From positions 1 through 64,000 of the forward strand of contig JBNKUI010000077.1 in assembly GCA_050298535.1 (NCBI GenBank): a stretch of DNA of 64,000 nt. Reading direction: 5' to 3'. Source of the stretch: JABDMH01 sp050298535 (GTDB lineage: Bacteria; Bacteroidota; Bacteroidia; Chitinophagales; Saprospiraceae). Below the pieces are notes generated by a model. The model did not search any database. It saw nothing but the letters and a program-made list of their open reading frames with translations, and was not told the DNA's origin. The stretch's first letter is position 1, and the number at the start of each line of letters is the position of its first letter. A program made the translations under genes and the position numbers. Below are positions 47,436 to 55,574 of the stretch, one piece after another.

Positions 47436-47867
47436 TTAATACGTACCAAAAGGATTGACCAAAGGATCAAGCGGATTCGGAAGGCCTGCGCTCTCCTCTC
47501 CTGTCGCCATTGTGGTCGGATCACCACCCTCTTCTCCGGTAGCCATGGTGGTGGGGTCTTCTGATCCTATTAAATGACCAAAATGACGAATTGCACTCTT
47601 TTCATTCACCCAAAGTATTACACTTCCATACTGATTGGCAGCGGTTCGTTCATCTTCATAATGTTCAATGTTACCAGATGGGACTTCGACATATCGTCTC
47701 AGTTCAGCATCCAGATAAACACGCACATGTTTCGATTTAGATGCTTTGCCCACATACCCTTTTATAATTCTCAATTGAGTGGAACTCGCAGCATTTCGCT
47801 CAAGAGCGGTTACAAATTTGTGAGGACGTATGCTATAGCTCCTTTTGGTTTTAGTTTTCTGCTTCAT
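47436..47867 (-). CDS. Graspetide precursor with two TTxxxxEE cores
   Basis: This is a 143-residue protein. Residues 1-100 form a basic leader with VRVYLDAELRRYVEVPSG in the middle, probably a small folded domain. Residues 103-124 carry two identical decapeptides, DPTTMATGEE, separated by GG, and the end is a proline-rich tail (NPLDPLVNPFGTY). TTxxxxEE is the core motif of plesiocin-type graspetides, in which Thr hydroxyls are esterified to Glu side chains. The ATP-grasp gene follows directly. Unusual points are the long leader, the tail after the cores and the place within an injection-system operon. No signal peptide. Confidence 0.8.
   Translation of the reverse strand: MKQKTKTKRSYSIRPHKFVTALERNAASSTQLRIIKGYVGKASKSKHVRVYLDAELRRYVEVPSGNIEHYEDERTAANQYGSVILWVNEKSAIRHFGHLIGSEDPTTMATGEEGGDPTTMATGEESAGLPNPLDPLVNPFGTY
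47493..47558 (-). repeat. Two graspetide core repeats
   Basis: The cores are encoded at 47529-47558 and 47493-47522, separated by six bases. The ten codons specify the same residues but differ at six synonymous positions (for example GAC/GAT, CCC/CCG, GCT/GCG), so the peptide rather than the DNA has been kept. Confidence 0.85.
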
Positions 47868-47912
47868 TCTTCATTGATTTTTATTTGTAAGAAAAATATT
47901 TGGATCATTTCA

Positions 47913-49358
47913 TTATTTGTTTGCGCCAGGAGTGATTTGAAGACTTAAACCAAAAGTGAATACTGTAGAGTAACTCTCATTGCCAATTGTCGGAAGTCTG
48001 GAATTGCGAATTGGATCATAACTGATACCTGCTTCAGCCGAAATGTCTAAAAACTTGTAGCGTACACCTGCAGCCAGCATTGCTTCTGCAGCCAAAGCCA
48101 CTTGACCGCTACCGAATGTGATAGACGGACCTCCTTTAAAAGTCAGATGAGGTCCGCCGATACCACCCGGATCAAAACGAAGACTTGCCAATGCAGAAAC
48201 AATCTTACTCTTTTCTATAGGTGCTCCGGTTTTTCCTGGTGGAGGCACACCAATCATCGTAAGGCCAATACCAAATCCCGGATTAAATACCGAAAGTATC
48301 GGCGTTCTGCTTTCCAATCCTAAGTAATATCGTGCATACCATCCGCCTGGATCGGCGACGCCGCCTGACAATCCGGTGATCGGCACGAATCCGGTTTCAT
48401 TTGTGCATTTCGCCGGATCTCCACTACCGTAACCAAAACAACTCGCTTCGCAGGCCTCGGCTAATTTTCCATGTGGAAATAATCCCCACTCGGTCAAGTG
48501 CATTATTTCATGTAAAATGGTCGATTCAAGCGGGCCACAACCTGATTTTAAAGCAGGGGGGTAAAGGTTCACTGTTTGGGTAAAATATCTCGATGCCCTT
48601 CCACAAGGTCCCTTCTTATTTTGTTCACAGTCGATATTTAATCCGTCAAACTCTTTTAAAACATCATCACGTAATGATTTCGACTTGATACATCCGCTAT
48701 TCTTTACTTTTTGGTAGGCATTTTTTGCAGCGGCCAATACGACGGTTTTTGAATATGGGGCTTTACTGCAACCAGTGGTGCCTACTTTGTACGGATATGT
48801 TTTTTTACTCGCGCCCTTCCCTTTTTTCTGCATCTGCAAAACACCTGATTGCCAATGTCCCTGCTGTACTACATGCGTCAATTCGTGACCGAGCAGTCTT
48901 TTTCCCTCAGACGAACCCGGATTGTATTGCCCTAGATTAAAATAAATATCAGAGCCATGGGTAAATGCCCGGGCATTGAGCCCTTCATTCATTTCGACAG
49001 CATTATGGTCGGTATGTACGCGCACATTACCGAAATCCTGGCTGAAAGCATCGTTCATGTTCTCAAGCACAATTGAAGGTAGTGGTCTGCCATTGCCTTT
49101 CGAATGATTGAGTTGTATATTCAGAGTTGAAGTGCTCACTTGCTGGTCGGTCCCCGATTCTAACACAAGAGCATTGCGGAGATTTTTATTACGCTCTTTC
49201 TCACACGTTCCGCACATCCTTTGAATGTGATTTTTTCCAACACCAATGGGCTGGCTGCTGTATCGGTAAGCTATCGTATTTCCAGGATACGAGGTTTGAC
49301 CGCTTGATTGCGGTATACTCTTTGACTTCGGTGCTTTTACTAGATGCGTCATCATCAT
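47913..49358 (-). CDS. DUF4157 protein with HExxH domain and beta-rich tail
   Basis: This protein of about 481 residues starts from ATG 49358, two bases after the stop of the upstream DUF4157 gene; the longer frame to 49388 would overlap it. It lacks the EADAMADRIM leader found in its two neighbours. DUF4157 (about 95-170, NVRVHTDHNAVEMNEG, RLLGHELTHVVQQ) is followed by a Cys-rich domain with ESTILHEIMHLTEWG near residue 290. A glycine-rich tail of alternating pattern (from about 355, FNPGFGIGLTMIG) follows and resembles a small outer-membrane-type beta sheet. It is predicted eCIS cargo or a particle component. Confidence 0.82.
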   Translation of the reverse strand: MMMTHLVKAPKSKSIPQSSGQTSYPGNTIAYRYSSQPIGVGKNHIQRMCGTCEKERNKNLRNALVLESGTDQQVSTSTLNIQLNHSKGNGRPLPSIVLENMNDAFSQDFGNVRVHTDHNAVEMNEGLNARAFTHGSDIYFNLGQYNPGSSEGKRLLGHELTHVVQQGHWQSGVLQMQKKGKGASKKTYPYKVGTTGCSKAPYSKTVVLAAAKNAYQKVKNSGCIKSKSLRDDVLKEFDGLNIDCEQNKKGPCGRASRYFTQTVNLYPPALKSGCGPLESTILHEIMHLTEWGLFPHGKLAEACEASCFGYGSGDPAKCTNETGFVPITGLSGGVADPGGWYARYYLGLESRTPILSVFNPGFGIGLTMIGVPPPGKTGAPIEKSKIVSALASLRFDPGGIGGPHLTFKGGPSITFGSGQVALAAEAMLAAGVRYKFLDISAEAGISYDPIRNSRLPTIGNESYSTVFTFGLSLQITPGANK

Positions 49359-49360
49359 CT

Positions 49361-50566
49361 TCAAACTTTTGAGCGAATCGTTGTGCATTGACTGGTCGTG
49401 AGATTTGAATCGGTAGCCGTATTCGAAGGATGCATCAAGTTGTCACTTGGCAAATGATGAAAGTTGCCATCCAGGAGTATATGTCCGAATTCATGCGCTA
49501 ATGTCCGATCCGCAGCGGTATTCGTCATGTACACATGATTTACAGTCAGTGGCGTACTTCCAGTTGCACGATGTGACGTACCCCTGGCAGGAGGGTTGAT
49601 CCTTTCAAAATATAATACTCGCAGTCGACTATTCAATGAAAAAGTGCTTGTTACACTGGGTATCAGGCTACTTTCTTCTGCGCTGTTAGTAGCCCGATTC
49701 GCCCGTTCAAAAGTCGTATCATTTCCCATCAGAGGTCCCGAATAGGCGGGATCAACGGATATGCCGGTCCCAACCACAAATCTCACCCGACAAGGACTAT
49801 AAATCCGATTAGCATGAGCCAGATCACTATATGGATCTCGCGTTGATCCATCAAATGAGAGCAGATCGACTGTAGCGGTTTTCCAGGGCAGAGCAGGTGC
49901 ACTTTGTTTTTGTATCTTCCTGATCGGAGTTTTTGTTTGCTGAACGACATGTGTCAATTCATGACCTAATAAATGTTTTCCTTCTGATGATCCTGGATTG
50001 TATTGGCCCCGGTTAAAATAGATATCCGAACCATGTGTGAATGCCTTCGCATTTAAGCCCTGATTCATATGTTGGGCACTCGTCCCAGTGTAAATACGCA
50101 CATGGCTGAAGTCCGTGCCAAATGCGCTACTCATAAATCTGTTGGTCGCAACCGGAAGTGGTTGTCCACCACCTTTTGATCGAGTCAATTCATTGCCCAA
50201 AGCTTTTGTAGCCACCGGCTGGCCGCCATCAGATTTCATCATGAGCGGCTTTCGACGAATTTGCTCTTCTTCGTGCTCGCAAGCTGCGCACTTTGCCTGG
50301 ATCGAATTCCCGTTTGTTTTCAAAGATGGCAGACTGACTGGTGCGATTGGCATACGCATAATCCTGTCAGCCATCGCATCGGCTTCCTTTTCATATCTGT
50401 CGTTCGGACTGCCAATGGTCAATTTGGTTTGTATCGGAAAACCGGAAAACGAATGATGCACTGCAGCGCTACCCGCCTGCAACTTTGTCTGTTGATTCGC
50501 CGTGACCTTTCCTGCATGATCAGGTAAAGACCGCTTTTTTTGAGTTATGTTACTTTGCATCGTCAT
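49361..50566 (-). CDS. DUF4157 protein with metzincin-like C-terminus
   Basis: This 401-residue protein has an N-terminal 200 residues nearly the same as the DUF4157 protein ending at 44533 (FPIQTKLTIGSPNDRYEKEA, CAACEHEEEQIRRKPLMM, SHVRIYTGTSAQ, LLGHELTHVVQQ), so the two are paralogues. Its C-terminal domain differs: RTLAHEFGHILLDGNFHH is a zinc motif and DNLMHPS looks like a Met-turn, suggesting a metzincin-like peptidase. This fits a shared leader with swapped effector domains. No signal peptide. It follows the beta-sandwich gene by 20 bases in the operon. Confidence 0.85.
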   Translation of the reverse strand: MTMQSNITQKKRSLPDHAGKVTANQQTKLQAGSAAVHHSFSGFPIQTKLTIGSPNDRYEKEADAMADRIMRMPIAPVSLPSLKTNGNSIQAKCAACEHEEEQIRRKPLMMKSDGGQPVATKALGNELTRSKGGGQPLPVATNRFMSSAFGTDFSHVRIYTGTSAQHMNQGLNAKAFTHGSDIYFNRGQYNPGSSEGKHLLGHELTHVVQQTKTPIRKIQKQSAPALPWKTATVDLLSFDGSTRDPYSDLAHANRIYSPCRVRFVVGTGISVDPAYSGPLMGNDTTFERANRATNSAEESSLIPSVTSTFSLNSRLRVLYFERINPPARGTSHRATGSTPLTVNHVYMTNTAADRTLAHEFGHILLDGNFHHLPSDNLMHPSNTATDSNLTTSQCTTIRSKV

Positions 50567-50586
50567 TCATTGAAGATCTCTTAGGT

Positions 50587-51867
50587 CTAACGAACAAGAC
50601 CTCCCGACATCTTGATATTGAATACCTCCACTTTTCCTTCTGTCACTTGTACAGTCTTCCTGGAAGTATAGAGTACTTCTCCATTCTTGTCGATGACCAT
50701 TATTTTGAATGCGGGCCTCTTCTCAAATAACGCCGGATACTTCTCCTTCGCAAAATGCCATTGATATTGACCTTTTTCGTTAGTTACCACAGATTTCAGC
50801 TCATCACTAAAAACTTGGTCTTTGTCCAAAAGAGCCACGCGAACACCTCTCACAACTTTTCTACTGTTGTCTTTCACAACACCTTTGAGAATCCACCCTT
50901 TCTCGTCAGAAGGATCCGTAACGACATCTTCATCCTTATATTTAATTTTAATGTCAAACACATCCTCGTTGCCTGCGATACATTGTACTGTTTTTTCGGA
51001 TTGGTATACCCGTGTACCATTCGGATCAAAGACCCATACCTGGAATTTGGGTTGATGCTTAAACATTTCTTCAAATTCTTCTTGTCGGTAGCACAACTCA
51101 TATTGCGCTTTGGCATCCGTCTTTGCTATGCCAAGTTGGTCTGAAAACTTCCCGTCTTCATCCCACAATTTTATGCTCATATTCTCCAGTGGTTTCCCCG
51201 TTTTAGCATCGACGACAATCCCTCGCACTGCCCATGTATCCTTTGTCTCGAGCGGTGGAGTAACACATTTTTCCTCGCCCAAAATGATTAAACGATAATC
51301 GATTTTGCCAATTTCCAGGAATAGCGGTTCTTCTTCCTGGTGTAGCACCTGTTGATCCTTATCCGAAGCAGTCAGGATCAATGGTTGGTCTTTAAATTTT
51401 TCATTTCCATGGCCCTGTTCGTCTTGGTAAGTAATGGCAAAAAAACCATTCTCATCAGTACAGGCTTGTCCTAGTTCTCGAATCCAATTCCCTTCATTAT
51501 CGAATAAAGAAACCGTTAGTTTTTCGATACCTTGAAGTTCCTGGTTCACGACACGGCCTTGAATACGCCATGAATCTATGTCTAATGGCGGCGTTTTGAT
51601 GGAGGCGATTTTGACTTGCTCCTGAATACCAGGTCGGACAGTCTCATGGTATTTGACTTTTGCACGAGCTTTCACGACCTGTGGACTCCGGCTACCGTAT
51701 TTCGCTTCCAATCGCTCGGCCTCGCGAGCCTTCAAATTGGCTTTCACATCCTGGACCAGCGCCATCGACTCAAGTCCTGCTATTTTCGTATCATCCATAC
51801 ATTCGAATCCTTCATTGAATCGATTTCCAGTCCCTTCTGTTGATATTTTTTGATTAATTCTTTTCAT
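50587..51867 (-). CDS. Three-repeat transthyretin/CarboxypepD_reg-like protein in the eCIS operon
   Basis: This protein of about 426 residues has a charged, helical N-terminus (about 15-95) and three tandem beta-sandwich repeats of about 105 residues, each opening with WRIQGRVV, WAVRGIVVD or WILKGVVKD. Each includes a (V/L)SLFD/(I)KLWDEDG/VALLDKDQ strand, then a TDxxGxYxxxY/F turn. The fold matches carboxypeptidase-regulatory-like or transthyretin-like domains. It lacks a signal peptide, unlike most such proteins, so it is probably a particle part (fibre, connector) or cargo. ATG 51867 or 51873 may be the start. Confidence 0.75.
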   Translation of the reverse strand: MKRINQKISTEGTGNRFNEGFECMDDTKIAGLESMALVQDVKANLKAREAERLEAKYGSRSPQVVKARAKVKYHETVRPGIQEQVKIASIKTPPLDIDSWRIQGRVVNQELQGIEKLTVSLFDNEGNWIRELGQACTDENGFFAITYQDEQGHGNEKFKDQPLILTASDKDQQVLHQEEEPLFLEIGKIDYRLIILGEEKCVTPPLETKDTWAVRGIVVDAKTGKPLENMSIKLWDEDGKFSDQLGIAKTDAKAQYELCYRQEEFEEMFKHQPKFQVWVFDPNGTRVYQSEKTVQCIAGNEDVFDIKIKYKDEDVVTDPSDEKGWILKGVVKDNSRKVVRGVRVALLDKDQVFSDELKSVVTNEKGQYQWHFAKEKYPALFEKRPAFKIMVIDKNGEVLYTSRKTVQVTEGKVEVFNIKMSGGLVR

Positions 51868-51901
51868 GATCATCGTTTTTTATCAAAATGATTGGCAAGA
51901 C

Positions 51902-54900
51902 TTATCCGACTGGCTCGGCAAGTTTTTGAGCTGGAATTACCAATTGCTTGCCTAACAGCCTGTAACTTCTTTCACAATCAGCAGATCTCACGATTTGATT
52001 ACTACTATCGAAAAGTGATGCCGGCGGCATTTTGAACCCGTATACTAGCAAGCAATGCGTCGATTGATTGCTCAACGCAGTATTCATAAATCCAAGAGAC
52101 ATTAAAGAATAGACTGAGAAAGTAAATCCTTCCTGGAATTGATTGTCATTACAGCGGATTGAATACCCAACCAGGAATACATCTGTGATCACCAGATCCA
52201 GCGTGATGGAACCACTTTGAGTTACACCCAGGAAACCTGTCACTTCTGCCTGGTTACTATTATATGCGATATCGTCTAATGAAAAGATGAGCTGGGAACT
52301 CAACGCAATCGTTAATTCCTCATTTCGAAGATCCAAGGTCACTTGATTATCTGAAAATAAGACTCGACCACTGGGCAGATATTGCAGTGCTTTTAGAAAC
52401 TGTAGAATTTGATTATTGGCCAACTTTTTGGTCGTCAGATTATTCGAAAAATTCGAACTACCGATTTGTTTAAATTTCGGAAGAAGCACTTGTGCAATCA
52501 GGTCTTTTGAGAAACCAAGATTCAGGATCCAGACAGTTCCGGCCAGGAGATTGTTCATATTCTGCGCGAATACACCTTGCGAACTCATTTGATTGCCGAC
52601 AACTGAAACGGGCCCGAAAGCCATCAAAAACAATGCGTGCCCCAAAGGTTGGATGACTACATTGCTATGCACTTTGATCGCAAACGTGTTATCAAACAAA
52701 ACAGGTTGAATGTTCCCGGCATCATCCACCAATTCCTGGAACTGTTTAAAAGTATTCGCAATCACAATTCCACCTCTTCTCCCCTCGCGGATTTGCCGCC
52801 CCAGTCCAGCGACAAAAGAACCGTTGTTCAGAATTTGATTATTTGATATATCCACTTTTTCGCCATTTAAAATGAATACACCGCAAATTGGATCGATATG
52901 GCTCAGTCCATTGTCTTCAAGTCGGTTCTCGCTAATAATCGCTTCATTTACATCTCCCAGCGATACACCACCAAAAGATATCTGATCCAATACTTGTCTC
53001 GGAATCTCTTCTGGAATTTGACGGGCACAATTTCGAATTTTGTTTCTATAAATGGTCAAATCCTCCACACTGATCATCAACCCTGTTCTTTGCAAATTGA
53101 AAGAGCTGACCATCCCAATACCTGACAGGCCCATTCTTTGAATGAGATTGTTTTCAATTGAGATCTCATAGAGTGTACTTAAAAAACGCTCTTTTACAAA
53201 GGCGGCCAGATCTTCCATGTTCCAGGATTCGATATAGGGATTTTTTATTTGATTGTTGTAGCTAGCCTTTACATCATCAGTGAAATCGGCGCGATCAATT
53301 TTTGGAAAATGTCCGAGAGTAATACCATTGTCATACCCTCCTACAATCCTGTTTTCAAGAATGCGCACCCTTTCGGACGAACCACCGATTTGAATTCCCC
53401 CTTTCGTCTGATATTGATGTACAATTGGGGCAAGCAGAAATAATCTTCTCGCAAACATGAAGAAATTGAGAAAGAAAATAGCAAATGGAAAATTCAAGTC
53501 ATATAATTTCTCTGGATCCGCACAAGGATCGAATGGATCATCAGGATCATCGGGATCACGAGGGTCATTCGGATCATCAGGATTCGGAGGATTTTCAACA
53601 AACAGATCATTTCGTTCGATCAAGACACCATCGGCAAGTGAAAAGATCGCCACATCTCCTCCTTCTTTATCGAACATTCCAATCTGGTTCCGAATGATCG
53701 TAATTTCATTATCGCCTCCGATGTCGGGATTCAAATATATATGAATGCCATTTACACAGGCGAGAATATGGTTGTCGTTGATCATCAGATCCTGGGTAGC
53801 AACAACAGTATCCCTTTCATCCCGGACAACAATCCCTGAACCCTGAATAGTCATCAGTGATAAATTGTCGATTTGAATTTGTTGAGAACCGGAAATGTAA
53901 AAAACAGGATCCGTCAGTCGATCAAGATGTGGGCGGATAATGCTTCGTTCACCACACCCACTGATTCGCACCTGGCTCCGATCGTTCAATTCCACATTTG
54001 CGTCATGAACACCTGCCAGCACACAAATTTTTCCGCCCTCAGCCGGTAGATGAGCAACTGCCTCTTCGATTGAATTAAAATCACCTTTACTGTTTATCCC
54101 ATCACCAACTGTGTAGGTGCAACACGTCTCCAGATCCGTTAATGGTCGAAATGTGTTTCGGCAATCACGGGTAATTTGGCCAACAACATTCCCTGCATCA
54201 TCGACCGACCAATGAATGATTGCCAATGGAGCATAAGACCTGCGCACACCATTAGGTGCGATTCCATCTTCCAAACCCCAGGGTGTCACCTGGTCCGGAG
54301 TTTCAGGACGGGCAGCAATGATCCAATGATCATTCTCTCGTCGCTCGTTACCCGTAATGGTCACCTCAATACCTGTTGAACCTAAAACAACCGCCGTACC
54401 CGGAGTGAAGCTTATTTCGGCATCAGAGGTCAAGTCTTCTCCTCTATTCCAAACACGGAGATAGAAAAACTCTTCGCCCGGTGATGCAATGTCACTGCTA
54501 TCGCTGCGGTTTTGCCACTCTTCACCAAAATCAGCAGGTATCGGAGTGTTCAAAGTGATCTCCCCGTTGTCCGGATCAAATGATGAAGCAACTTTGCTCA
54601 AATGTCCTTTTGCAGAGGCGACTTTTTCACCATTCGGAAGGATCGCAGACCATGGCAAAATTTCTACCACTTGTCCTGCCAACGGCCAGTGATGCTGATC
54701 CCGTGGTGAGGTCATAAACTCAATGGTATCCGCTGCTGTTGCTTTGACACGATAAAGGGATGATGCATTGTCAAAACCCCATATCAAATGTGTGTCATCA
54801 ACCAACTGGACACGAATAGCCTGGTTCTCGGCACCTAAATAACCTCCTGCAATGCTCGGTGCACAGAGGTCATTGGAAGCCGCGCCAACCGTATAACCAA

Positions 54901-55564
54901 CCTGCAACTGCGTATCAGTTACCAGTTCATTTTCATCATTGATACGACCGATATTACTGTTTTCCCAGATTGTTCGCAGGCGACGCCATGCGGCCGGGCA
55001 ATTATCCCTTTGGATATCTGTTTGAATGTGTACTCTCCGCATGGTACGGATTCTGGTACTGGTATCAGGACCCGCAAGAGCTTTTTCGAACAGCTCATCA
55101 TCCTCGACTGCGTTAACCGCCTGACGCCAGGCTTCAAGGTAAACGAAATCGAAACGTTCTTCATCGCCAGCGAGTGAAGGCACGTGAGCATCGGCAAAAG
55201 CCTGCTGCAGCCAGTCACGCTGTGTGCGGAAACTCTCCCTGCTTGTAGCGTCAGAAGGATCAGGAGGCTCCATTTCAAGACGGAGGCCGCCAAGATGATA
55301 GGTCCCGGGATGGATGTCGAATTCGATCAGATTTGTTCCAGCGACAGGGCCGGCAATGACCTGCAGGTTTTCGATACGAAATCCTTGATCAGGACTTCCA
55401 TGTGCACCGATGATATCCACCCTGGAACGGCGACGTTCTTCATTTTCTATTCGTTCACTTTCATTCCAGTCATCATCAGTCATTATCCTTCCTTGTTGCA
55501 TGCGAACACTGGCGTAATGCTTACGTGGGTTAAAAACTACCCGGGAGATATCATATGATCCCAT
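51902..55564 (-). CDS. DUF6519 beta-helix protein (putative eCIS fibre/baseplate)
   Basis: This is a 1220-residue protein. The N-terminus SYDISRVVFNPRKHYASVRMQQGRI followed by MTDDDWNESERI is the mark of DUF6519 proteins, which occur in injection-system loci. From about residue 470 to 1000 there are right-handed parallel beta-helix repeats with many NN-x-I-x-x-N patterns, interrupted by a DP-rich linker (about 660-685) and a hydrophobic stretch (FAIFFLNFFMFARRLF). The enzymatic status is open, since beta-helices may bind or cut glycans. It is probably the receptor-binding or peripheral baseplate part (inference). Confidence 0.8.
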   Translation of the reverse strand: MGSYDISRVVFNPRKHYASVRMQQGRIMTDDDWNESERIENEERRRSRVDIIGAHGSPDQGFRIENLQVIAGPVAGTNLIEFDIHPGTYHLGGLRLEMEPPDPSDATSRESFRTQRDWLQQAFADAHVPSLAGDEERFDFVYLEAWRQAVNAVEDDELFEKALAGPDTSTRIRTMRRVHIQTDIQRDNCPAAWRRLRTIWENSNIGRINDENELVTDTQLQVGYTVGAASNDLCAPSIAGGYLGAENQAIRVQLVDDTHLIWGFDNASSLYRVKATAADTIEFMTSPRDQHHWPLAGQVVEILPWSAILPNGEKVASAKGHLSKVASSFDPDNGEITLNTPIPADFGEEWQNRSDSSDIASPGEEFFYLRVWNRGEDLTSDAEISFTPGTAVVLGSTGIEVTITGNERRENDHWIIAARPETPDQVTPWGLEDGIAPNGVRRSYAPLAIIHWSVDDAGNVVGQITRDCRNTFRPLTDLETCCTYTVGDGINSKGDFNSIEEAVAHLPAEGGKICVLAGVHDANVELNDRSQVRISGCGERSIIRPHLDRLTDPVFYISGSQQIQIDNLSLMTIQGSGIVVRDERDTVVATQDLMINDNHILACVNGIHIYLNPDIGGDNEITIIRNQIGMFDKEGGDVAIFSLADGVLIERNDLFVENPPNPDDPNDPRDPDDPDDPFDPCADPEKLYDLNFPFAIFFLNFFMFARRLFLLAPIVHQYQTKGGIQIGGSSERVRILENRIVGGYDNGITLGHFPKIDRADFTDDVKASYNNQIKNPYIESWNMEDLAAFVKERFLSTLYEISIENNLIQRMGLSGIGMVSSFNLQRTGLMISVEDLTIYRNKIRNCARQIPEEIPRQVLDQISFGGVSLGDVNEAIISENRLEDNGLSHIDPICGVFILNGEKVDISNNQILNNGSFVAGLGRQIREGRRGGIVIANTFKQFQELVDDAGNIQPVLFDNTFAIKVHSNVVIQPLGHALFLMAFGPVSVVGNQMSSQGVFAQNMNNLLAGTVWILNLGFSKDLIAQVLLPKFKQIGSSNFSNNLTTKKLANNQILQFLKALQYLPSGRVLFSDNQVTLDLRNEELTIALSSQLIFSLDDIAYNSNQAEVTGFLGVTQSGSITLDLVITDVFLVGYSIRCNDNQFQEGFTFSVYSLMSLGFMNTALSNQSTHCLLVYGFKMPPASLFDSSNQIVRSADCERSYRLLGKQLVIPAQKLAEPVG
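53514..53592 (-). repeat. DP-rich linker repeat
   Basis: A run of nine-base units reading DDP/NDP/RDP/FDP encodes a proline-aspartate linker inside the DUF6519 protein. In plus-strand DNA the unit is close to GGATCATCA. Such a tract could vary in copy number by slippage. Confidence 0.7.
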
Positions 55565-55574
55565 ATCGCTATAG

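Noticed and set aside
53457..53744. Plus-strand open frame rich in GSSGS repeats
   Set aside because: It is the opposite-strand shadow of the DP-rich linker of the DUF6519 gene; the composition follows from the nine-base repeat and there is no start context.
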